A stretch of 5,004 bases of DNA, from the NCBI GenBank assembly GCA_964571145.1, contig CAZNAP010000151.1, positions 1-5,004 on the forward strand. The letters are read 5' to 3'. Origin of the DNA: Suilimivivens sp964571145. GTDB taxonomy: Bacteria > Bacillota > Clostridia > Lachnospirales > Lachnospiraceae. Under the pieces are notes generated by a model. It was not told the DNA's origin. It saw only the letters and a program-made list of their open reading frames with translations, and did no database searches. Shown here in pieces: positions 1 to 5,004 of this stretch. Both the position numbers and the translations under genes were made by a program. How positions within the stretch are numbered: position 1 is the stretch's first letter; every line of letters begins with the position of its first letter.

Positions 1-16
1 ATACTATCTTTAGTAT
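1..16. promoter_or_regulatory. Palindrome, candidate autoregulatory operator
   Basis: A perfect inverted repeat, ATACTA-TCTT-TAGTAT, has 6-base arms and a 4-base centre. It overlaps the -10 box of the antitoxin gene. Phd/YefM antitoxins commonly repress their own operon by binding palindromes over the promoter, so an operator role is a reasonable inference. The repeat is AT-rich and short, and the window begins at its first base, so a longer palindrome or chance cannot be excluded. Confidence 0.4.
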
Positions 17-19
17 AAT
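14..19 (+). promoter_or_regulatory. -10 box of the antitoxin promoter
   Basis: TATAAT matches the vegetative -10 consensus exactly and lies 23 bases before the antitoxin start codon. The matching -35 element would fall before the start of the window and cannot be checked. The right arm of the palindrome shares three bases with this box, so a bound repressor would block RNA polymerase. Confidence 0.55.
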
Positions 20-42
20 AATTTAGCAAGGAGGTAATTTTT

Positions 43-303
43 ATGCCAAATATTAAGCCAATATCAGAATTGAGAAATTATACAGAAGTTTTAAAACAGG
101 TTGATGAATCCCGGCGAGTCTATCTTACGAGGAATGGACACGGAGAATATGCCATTCTGACAATGTCTGAAATTGATGAGCTGGATCGCTATCGTGCTGC
201 ACACACATTAGTTTCAAAACTGAGAGAAGCAGAGGCACGTGCTGATCAAGAAGGATGGCTGTCTGAAGACGATATAAAGAAAGAATTTGGGGTACTTGAT
301 TGA
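43..303 (+). CDS. Type II antitoxin, Phd/YefM family (apparently orphan)
   Basis: This 86-residue protein has the typical length and layout of a Phd/YefM antitoxin. The N-terminal DNA-binding and dimerisation domain (about residues 3-55) begins with the hallmark PISELRNY. It continues through VYLTRNGHGEYAILTMSEID, the strand-helix segment typical of the family. The C-terminal part (about 56-86) is a charged helix ending in EGWLSEDDIKKEFG, as in antitoxins that wrap a RelE/ParE-type toxin. The ATG at 43 is preceded by AAGGAGG at 28-34 with 8-base spacing, so the start is secure. Known members neutralise a partner RNase or gyrase toxin and repress their own operon. No intact toxin gene follows before spoIIID, so this copy may act as an orphan repressor, neutralise a toxin encoded elsewhere, or be a relic. 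A toxin upstream of the window cannot be excluded. Confidence 0.9.
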   Translation: MPNIKPISELRNYTEVLKQVDESRRVYLTRNGHGEYAILTMSEIDELDRYRAAHTLVSKLREAEARADQEGWLSEDDIKKEFGVLD

Positions 304-329
304 AACCAATTGCAATCAGATTATATTAA
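300..329 (+). pseudogene. Possible remnant of a RelE/ParE-type toxin start
   Basis: A TTG at 300-302 overlaps the antitoxin stop TGA (301-303), and a GGGG lies at 289-292 upstream. The frame reads nine codons (start, KPIAIRLY) and then TAA at 327-329. Toxin genes in this family usually overlap or abut the antitoxin stop and begin with a basic beta-strand of this kind, such as K-x-x-I-R-L. No longer toxin-like frame continues before spoIIID, so most of such a gene would have been deleted. The match is very short and could be chance. This is an inference from position and pattern. Confidence 0.2.
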
Positions 330-342
330 TAAGGATTAGCAG

Positions 343-371
343 TCATATCCCTTCAGAACACTTCATAGAAT
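343..371 (+). promoter_or_regulatory. SigE-type sporulation promoter for spoIIID
   Basis: TCATATC at 343-349 matches 6 of 7 bases of the known SigE -35 consensus (KMATATT). CATAGAAT at 364-371 matches 7 of 8 bases of the SigE -10 consensus (CATACAHT). The spacer is 14 bases, within the usual 14-15. Transcription would start around 378-380, just before the ribosome binding site at 387. In Bacillus subtilis spoIIID is transcribed by mother-cell SigE RNA polymerase, so sequence and gene identity agree. Confidence 0.75.
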
Positions 372-399
372 GTAAAAAAGTATTCTGAGGGGAATTCCT

Positions 400-663
400 T
401 TGAAAGATTATATCGAGGAACGAGCAATCGATATTGCGACCTATATCATTGAATGTAATGCTACAGTCAGGCAGACTGCGCGGCAGTTTGGAATTTCAAA
501 ATCCACAGTCCACAAGGACGTGACGGAGCGACTGATGCAGATTAATCCTGCCCTTGCCAAAGAGGCAAGAAAGGTGCTGGATGTAAATAAGTCAGAACGA
601 CATATCAGAGGTGGTCTGGCTACCAAAGAAAAATATCTCCATCAGCATGAGATAGAAGCTTAA
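400..663 (+). CDS. spoIIID: Stage III sporulation transcriptional regulator SpoIIID
   Basis: SpoIIID is a small sequence-specific DNA-binding protein that activates and represses many mother-cell genes in the SigE stage of sporulation and helps switch on sigK. This 87-residue copy is close to the Bacillus protein (about 93 residues) and aligns along its length from memory. The N-terminus reads DYIEERAIDIATYI. A helix-turn-helix lies at about residues 22-42, with FGISKSTVHKDVTERL nearly identical to the known recognition region. INPALAKE and a basic C-terminal segment, RHIRGGLATKEKY (67-79), follow; the latter matches the second DNA-contacting region. The start is TTG at 400, supported by GAGGGG at 387-392 with 7-base spacing and by homology at residue 2 onward. 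A SigE-like promoter lies directly upstream and a hairpin closes the unit, so it is probably monocistronic. In-frame length and conserved motifs indicate an intact gene. Confidence 0.96.
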   Translation: MKDYIEERAIDIATYIIECNATVRQTARQFGISKSTVHKDVTERLMQINPALAKEARKVLDVNKSERHIRGGLATKEKYLHQHEIEA

Positions 664-680
664 TACATAAACTATATTAG

Positions 681-725
681 AAATGTCTCCTATGAAGATA
701 GAAATCATCTTCCGAGGAGACATTT
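681..725 (+). terminator. Strong hairpin after spoIIID, probable terminator
   Basis: AAATGTCTCCT (681-691) pairs perfectly with AGGAGACATTT (715-725), giving 11 base pairs. After a 2x2 internal loop, GAAGAT (694-699) pairs with ATCTTC (707-712) around a 7-base loop. The stem lies 18 bases after the spoIIID stop. The following U tract is short (TTTT at 723-726, then GCGATTT), so termination may be partial. The A-rich left foot would give U residues on the other strand, but no gene converges from the right. Confidence 0.7.
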
Positions 726-745
726 TGCGATTTCAGTGATATACT
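717..745 (+). promoter_or_regulatory. Candidate vegetative promoter for the MATE gene
   Basis: TATACT at 740-745 matches 5 of 6 bases of the -10 consensus. GAGACA at 717-722 matches the GACA half of TTGACA, with a 17-base spacer. Transcription would start near 752, some 25 bases before the ATG at 778. The -35 lies in the right arm of the spoIIID hairpin, so the two elements overlap. The -35 is weak, and read-through from spoIIID is the alternative source of transcript. Confidence 0.4.
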
Positions 746-777
746 TTGGACATAGAAATACGAAAGGTCGGATACAA

Positions 778-2108
778 ATGCTGTATTCAAACAAGAGCCT
801 GAGAAAACTGATTATACCGCTGATTTTTGAACAGCTCCTGTCCATTCTGGTTGGAATGGTGGATACTGTTATGATTGCAGGCGTAGGGGAAGCTGCGGTT
901 TCGGGAGTATCCCTTGTAGACAATATCAATATATTGGTTATTAATGTTTCGGCGGCACTGGCAACAGGTGGTGCAGTAGTGGCAGGTCATTATCTTGGAC
1001 AAAAGGATAAAAAAATGCCAGCAGAGCCGCGTGGCAGCTGTTGCTTTTTTCGGTAATGATTTCTCTGGTGGTTATGGTACTGCTGTTGAGCTTTCATACA
1101 CCACTTTTACAGGTGATTTTTGGACAGGTTGAGCTGGAGGTTATGACCAGTGCCTCTACTTACTTGATATGGACCGCACTTTCCATTTGCCCCCTGGCAA
1201 TCTATAATTCCTGTGCGGCTATATTTAGGGCTATGAATGATTCCAAAACCACCATGAAAATAGCCATTATTATGAATCTGGTCAATGTAGTGGGAAACGC
1301 AATTCTCATTTATGGAGCAGGAATCGGTGTAGCAGGTGCAGCGATTGCAACTACTATTTCCAGAATTGTGGCTGCTGTTATGATTATGATTTTGATGTTC
1401 CGAAAAGATAGGGACATTTCATTTATAGGGCAGGTCAGCCTAAAAATCAATTGGGGTCTGATAAAAAGAATTCTTTATATCGGCGTGCCTAATGGGTTGG
1501 AAAACAGCCTTTTTCAGCTGGGGAAAATATTGCTTTTAAGCCTCATAGCTACCTTTGGAACTTATTCCATTGCAGCCAATGCAGTCTGCAACACCCTTGC
1601 CAGTCTTAATGTTCTGCCGGGCGGAGCGGTTAATATGGCACTTTTATCTGTAGCCTCAGTGTGCGTAGGCGCAGGGGACTTTGAACAAACCAGATACTAT
1701 ACCAAGAAACTGATGCGACTGGCCACAATCAGTGTGGCTGCCATATCGGTATTTATGATTATTTTCGCACCCTTTATTATGAAGATATACCAGCTCTCAC
1801 CACAGACGGAAGAACTGGCGGTTCAGGTTATTCGTTACCATGCACTGCTGGCATTTTTCCTCTGGATACCGTCTTTTACCCTTCCAAACACCTTGCGTGC
1901 AGCAGGAGATGTGGTGTGGACCATGTTCATAGCCATTGGTTCCATGTGGATTTTCAGAATTGCCTTTGCTTATCTGTTCAGTTATACTTTCCATTGGGGA
2001 CTACTAGGCGTATGGGTGGCAATGACAATTGACTGGGGATTTAGGGCACTGACTTATTGGATTAGATATCGAGGACACAAATGGGAACACGCGTTGAAGA
2101 AAAATTAA
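778..2108 (+). pseudogene. MATE-family multidrug/cation exporter, split by a -1 frameshift
   Basis: MATE proteins are inner-membrane antiporters that expel drugs or metabolites using Na+ or H+ gradients, usually with 12 helices and 440-460 residues. The first part (778-1014, 79 codons) has the family N-terminus: PLIFEQLLSILVGMVDTVMI, then VGEAAVSGVSLVDNINIL and ATGGAVVAGHYLGQKDKK. Its frame then runs into a stop at 1054-1056. The rest (1014-2108, about 364 residues) continues the same protein in another frame, from NASRAAWQLLLF through MNDSKTTMKIAIIMNLVNVVGNAILIYG and IGVPNGLENSLFQLGKI to the RAAGDVVWTM region near the C-terminus. Joined, the parts give about 443 residues, the normal size, with nothing missing. 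ATG 778 is preferred to GTG 736, because AAAGG at 763-767 precedes it and family proteins start here. The downstream piece alone would need a TTG at 1041 with no clear ribosome binding site. The break may be a real mutation, a sequencing error, or a site of slippage. The substrate cannot be told. Confidence 0.88.
1009..1015 (+). repeat. A7 homopolymer at the MATE frameshift
   Basis: Seven consecutive A residues follow GAT and precede TGCC. With seven, the frame reads GAT AAA AAA ATG and soon stops. With eight it would read GAT AAA AAA AAT GCC, giving the expected D-K-K-N-A-S-R-A of an intact MATE loop between helices 2 and 3. The lesion is therefore placed at this run to within a few bases. 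Poly-A runs are hot spots for replication slippage, polymerase slippage and sequencing error. Confidence 0.8.
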
Positions 2109-3391
2109 GAAACAAATTTCCACATATTGGCTTGCGAATTGTGAAGTCGGCGATTGCTATTTTTATCTGCTTCCTCATTTCCTTTATACGAGGAAAAAGC
2201 GGTATAGTCTTTTATTCACAGCTTGCAGCACTTTGGTGCATTCAAATGTATGCCACACATACTAGAAAAAACGCAGTACAGCGTTTCGTTGGTACCACTA
2301 TCGGAGCGATTTATGGACTGCTCTTTTTGCTTGTAAAAAGAGCAATCAATCCGCCTGCCGTCAACAATGATGTAATAGGAGCCTTCATTATATCAGTAAT
2401 GATTGTGATTATATTGTATACAACCGTATTAATTAAGAAGAAACAGGCTTCCTATTTCTCCTGCGTTGTCTTTTTAAGTATTGTGGTCAACCATTTGGGC
2501 GACAGCAATCCTTACCTGTTCGTGTGGAATCGTTTCCTGGATACCGTAATCGGTATTGCAGTTGGAATTGGGGTGAACTCCTTTTCCCTGCCTAAAGAGA
2601 AACAACAGGATATTCTGTTTATTTCCGGTTTGGACGACGCCCTTTTGCACAAAAACGATAACCTCAGTGATTACAGCAAGGTGGAGTTAAACCGTATGCT
2701 GGACGAGGGCATTAACTTTACGATTTCTACAAGGAGAACTCCGGCTTCCCTGATGAAGCCTATGGAAGAAATCAAACTAAGACTACCGGTTATCGCAATG
2801 GACGGGGCAGTTTTATATGACATGCGGGAAAATAGTTACCTGAAAGTCTATGTGATTTCCAACGCCCTGTCAAAAGAGGTGCTGAATATAATCGAGAGAC
2901 AGAACCTGAACTGCTTTATTAATATCATTATAGATGACACACTTGTCATATATTATAATGACACAGAAGATGAAGTGCAAAAGAAGCTGATTCATGAACT
3001 GCGCCGCTCGCCTTATCGAAACTACGTGAAAAGAAACTCTGAAATTAGTGAAAATGTAGTGTATTTCATGCTGCTTTTGCCGGTGGTTCAGATAGAAGCT
3101 TTTCATGAAGCACTGGAAAAGGAGGGCATGACAAAGCGTTTGAAGGTTTTGAAATATGCTTCCAAGGAATATCCGGGTTATGCCTATATCAAAATCTATA
3201 ATAAAAATGCTACCAGAGAAAACATGAGCAGATACTTAAAAGAAATGCTGAAAATTGACAAGACTGTCACTTTTGGAAGCACTCCTGATAAATACGATGT
3301 CACAATAGAACCGGGTGATACAAACCGCGTGGTGCACGAACTCAAAAAACGCTACGAACCTGTACGAAATCCCTTCCATTCCAAACGGTAA
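2081..3391 (+). CDS. FUSC/aromatic-acid-exporter-like membrane domain fused to a degenerate Cof-type HAD domain
   Basis: This 436-residue protein has two parts. Residues 1-170 carry about six hydrophobic helices (near 17-36, 41-57, 67-86, 97-118, 122-138 and 147-168). They resemble the membrane half of FUSC/ArAE-type putative aromatic acid exporters, including R-F-V-G-T-T-I-G-A at 68-76 and the N-R-F-L-D-T-V-I-G segment at 150-158. Residues 178-425 follow the Cof-type HAD phosphatase plan: LFISGLDDALL (179-189), FTISTRRTP (213-221), IAMDGAVLYD (238-247), a cap domain, Lys375 near the usual motif III position, and TFGS (397-400). In active enzymes the first motif is DxDGT and the fourth has GDxxND. 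Here the nucleophile position is Gly183, the following GT is Asp-Ala, and the metal-binding Asp after TFG is Ser, so phosphatase activity is doubtful. ATG 2081 has GAGG at 2071-2074 and overlaps the MATE gene by 28 bases, indicating translational coupling. A role in export or ligand sensing is inferred. The substrate is unknown. Confidence 0.82.
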   Translation: MGTRVEEKLRNKFPHIGLRIVKSAIAIFICFLISFIRGKSGIVFYSQLAALWCIQMYATHTRKNAVQRFVGTTIGAIYGLLFLLVKRAINPPAVNNDVIGAFIISVMIVIILYTTVLIKKKQASYFSCVVFLSIVVNHLGDSNPYLFVWNRFLDTVIGIAVGIGVNSFSLPKEKQQDILFISGLDDALLHKNDNLSDYSKVELNRMLDEGINFTISTRRTPASLMKPMEEIKLRLPVIAMDGAVLYDMRENSYLKVYVISNALSKEVLNIIERQNLNCFINIIIDDTLVIYYNDTEDEVQKKLIHELRRSPYRNYVKRNSEISENVVYFMLLLPVVQIEAFHEALEKEGMTKRLKVLKYASKEYPGYAYIKIYNKNATRENMSRYLKEMLKIDKTVTFGSTPDKYDVTIEPGDTNRVVHELKKRYEPVRNPFHSKR

Positions 3392-3398
3392 ATATTTT

Positions 3399-3427
3399 TT
3401 GACATGCGAAGTGCGTTACACTATAAT
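3399..3427 (+). promoter_or_regulatory. Consensus housekeeping promoter of guaA
   Basis: TTGACA at 3399-3404 and TATAAT at 3422-3427 both match the sigma-A consensus perfectly, and the spacer is the ideal 17 bases. It begins 8 bases after the stop of the FUSC-HAD gene. Transcription would start near 3434, leaving a leader of only about 33 bases before the guaA ATG. That leaves no room for a purine riboswitch downstream of the start. No clear hairpin terminator separates it from the upstream gene, although a T6 run (3395-3400) overlaps the -35. Confidence 0.9.
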
Positions 3428-3466
3428 TAATTTATTATTTTAGACTTAATAAGAGGAGCTAAACCC

Positions 3467-5004
3467 ATGGAAAAAGAAACAGTCATTGTACTCGATTTTG
3501 GCGGCCAGTACAATCAGCTTATTGCCAGAAGAGTCAGAGAATGTCATGTGTACTGCGAGGTACATCCCTATACGATGAGCCTTGAAGAGATTAAGAAAAT
3601 AAATCCCAAAGGAATCATTTTTACCGGGGGACCCAATAGCGTATACGGAGATGATTCTCCAAGATATTCTAAGAAAATATTTGAACTGGGTATTCCTATC
3701 CTGGGTATTTGCTACGGTTCCCAGCTTATGGCCTACATGCTGGGAGGTAGCGTGAAAACAGCTCCCGTCAGTGAATACGGCAAGACAGAAGTGAATGTGG
3801 ACAAGTCCTCTGCCCTTTTTGCAGATGTAACTGAACAAACAATCTGCTGGATGAGCCACACCGACTATATTGAAAAGGCACCCGCAGATTTCAAAGTAGT
3901 AGCCACAACTCCTGTATGCCCCGTAGCTGCTATGGAAAATGCATCCAAGAACCTCTATGCTGTACAGTTCCACCCCGAAGTCATGCATACCCGCGAAGGC
4001 ATGAAAATGCTTTCCAATTTCGTATATAACGTTTGCCACTGCAAAGGCGACTGGCGCATGGATTCCTTCGTGGAAACCACCATTGCTCAAATTCAAGCCA
4101 AGGTCGGCGATGGAAAAGTCCTCTGTGCCCTGTCCGGCGGTGTAGACTCCTCCGTGGCAGCAGTCCTTCTTTCAAAAGCAGTAGGAAAACAGCTCACCTG
4201 CGTATTCGTAGACCACGGCCTTCTTCGTAAAAACGAAGGCGACGAAGTAGAAGCAGTCTTTGGTCCTAACGGTTCCTATGACCTCAACTTCATCCGCGTC
4301 AACGCACAAGAGCGATTCTACTCCAAACTCGCCGGTGTACAAGAACCCGAACAAAAACGTAAAATTATTGGTGAAGAATTCATTCGCGTATTTGAAGAAG
4401 AAGCCAAGAAAATTGGCACCGTAGATTTCCTTGTACAAGGAACCATCTATCCCGACGTAATAGAAAGCGGCCTCGGTAAGAGTGCTGTCATCAAATCCCA
4501 CCACAACGTAGGCGGCCTTCCCGACTACGTTGACTTCAAAGAAATTATTGAACCCTTGCGCCTTCTCTTTAAAGATGAAGTTCGTAAGGCAGGCTTGGAA
4601 CTTGGTATTCCCGAATACCTCGTCTACCGCCAGCCTTTTCCCGGCCCCGGCCTTGGCGTCCGCATCGTCGGCGAGGTAACTGCCGACAAAGTCCGCATCG
4701 TCCAAGAAGCCGATGCCATCTATAGAGAAGAAATTGCCAAAGCCAGCATTGACAAAGGGCTTGGCCAGTACTTCGCCGCCCTTACCAACATGCGAAGCGT
4801 AGGCGTCATGGGCGACGAAAGAACCTACGACTACGCTGTTGCCCTCCGTGCCGTCAACACCTCCGATTTCATGACCGCAGAGGTAGCATGGATTCCTTGG
4901 GAAGTCCTGGCAACCGTCACCAGCAGAATTGTCAATGAGGTCAAGGGCGTTAATAGAGTTATGTATGATTGTACCGGGAAACCACCGGCTACTATAGAGT
5001 TTGA
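3467..5004 (+). CDS. guaA: GMP synthase (glutamine-hydrolysing), 3' end cut by the window edge
   Basis: GuaA converts XMP, ATP and glutamine to GMP in the cytoplasm, the last step of guanine nucleotide synthesis. The frame is open from ATG 3467 for 512 complete codons. It ends in GKPPATIEF plus two bases of the next codon, so only about one residue and the stop should be missing (the Bacillus enzyme has 513). The class I glutamine amidotransferase domain (about 1-190) has LDFGGQYNQLI, the nucleophile Cys82 in LGICYGSQ, and the triad partners His169 and Glu171 in VQFHPEV. The ATP pyrophosphatase domain has the PP-loop SGGVDSS at 223-229, then VDHGLLRKNE. The C-terminal dimerisation domain includes KSHHNVGGLP (343-352) and RQPFPGPGLGVR (388-399). 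All catalytic residues are present. AGAGGAG at 3452-3458 sets the start with 8-base spacing. Arginine codon use shifts from AGA early to CGC/CGT in the middle and back to mostly AGA at the end. Confidence 0.97.
   Translation, partial: MEKETVIVLDFGGQYNQLIARRVRECHVYCEVHPYTMSLEEIKKINPKGIIFTGGPNSVYGDDSPRYSKKIFELGIPILGICYGSQLMAYMLGGSVKTAPVSEYGKTEVNVDKSSALFADVTEQTICWMSHTDYIEKAPADFKVVATTPVCPVAAMENASKNLYAVQFHPEVMHTREGMKMLSNFVYNVCHCKGDWRMDSFVETTIAQIQAKVGDGKVLCALSGGVDSSVAAVLLSKAVGKQLTCVFVDHGLLRKNEGDEVEAVFGPNGSYDLNFIRVNAQERFYSKLAGVQEPEQKRKIIGEEFIRVFEEEAKKIGTVDFLVQGTIYPDVIESGLGKSAVIKSHHNVGGLPDYVDFKEIIEPLRLLFKDEVRKAGLELGIPEYLVYRQPFPGPGLGVRIVGEVTADKVRIVQEADAIYREEIAKASIDKGLGQYFAALTNMRSVGVMGDERTYDYAVALRAVNTSDFMTAEVAWIPWEVLATVTSRIVNEVKGVNRVMYDCTGKPPATIEF

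Noticed and set aside
321..351. Alternative SigE-like pair, TTATATT and CATATCCC, upstream of spoIIID
   Set aside because: The -10 matches poorly and the 16-base spacer is long. The pair at 343-371 is much better.
751..758. CATAGAAA as a second SigE -10 element before the MATE gene
   Set aside because: No -35-like sequence lies 14-15 bases upstream, so the match is probably chance.
736..777. GTG at 736 as an upstream start for the MATE gene
   Set aside because: It has no ribosome binding site, would lie upstream of the predicted transcript start, and adds residues not expected in the family. ATG 778 fits the usual N-terminus.
1041..2108. The downstream MATE part as an independent gene with a TTG start
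   Set aside because: The frame continues the upstream protein exactly, lacks the first two helices, and has no convincing ribosome binding site. It is better explained as half of a frameshifted gene.
3446..4096. 216-codon open frame on the minus strand opposite the first part of guaA
   Set aside because: It lies entirely against a clearly conserved guaA reading frame, has no recognisable motif, and is a shadow created by guaA codon use.
4223..4238. Perfect hairpin CTTCGT-AAAA-ACGAAG inside guaA
   Set aside because: It falls in the conserved coding segment for LLRKNEG, with no U tract or regulatory context, so it is most likely a by-product of coding.
4172..4705. 177-codon open frame on the minus strand opposite the middle of guaA
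   Set aside because: It arises from the C-ending codons of guaA. Its composition is unlike a protein family and no ribosome binding site or promoter supports it.

Overview
The window looks like chromosomal DNA from an endospore-forming, low-to-mid-GC Firmicute, most likely a clostridium of the Lachnospiraceae type. The main support is a clear spoIIID gene (mother-cell sporulation regulator) with a recognisable SigE-type promoter. AGGAGG-like ribosome binding sites, a TTG start and the overall gene styles agree. The genus cannot be fixed from the sequence alone. All genes read on the + strand.

Positions 1-400 hold a Phd/YefM-family antitoxin gene behind a palindrome that overlaps its -10 box. 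No intact toxin follows. A nine-codon reading frame overlapping the antitoxin stop may be the decayed start of a RelE/ParE-type toxin. Positions 343-725 form a compact sporulation unit: SigE-like promoter, spoIIID with a TTG start, and a strong hairpin.

Positions 717-3391 carry a probable two-gene membrane operon. The first gene is a full-length MATE-family exporter interrupted by a single -1 frameshift in a run of seven A residues. One added A would restore a protein of about 443 residues. The second gene overlaps it by 28 bases. It encodes an unusual fusion of a six-helix FUSC/aromatic-acid-exporter-like membrane domain with a Cof-type HAD domain whose catalytic motifs are degenerate, so it is probably a pseudoenzyme.

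Positions 3399-5004 hold guaA (GMP synthase) behind a perfect-consensus housekeeping promoter (TTGACA, 17-base spacer, TATAAT). The window ends within the last codon or so of guaA. The sporulation, transport and purine genes look like neighbouring but separate transcription units. Only the MATE and FUSC-HAD genes look translationally coupled. The most unusual item is the FUSC-pseudoHAD fusion and its coupling to the exporter.
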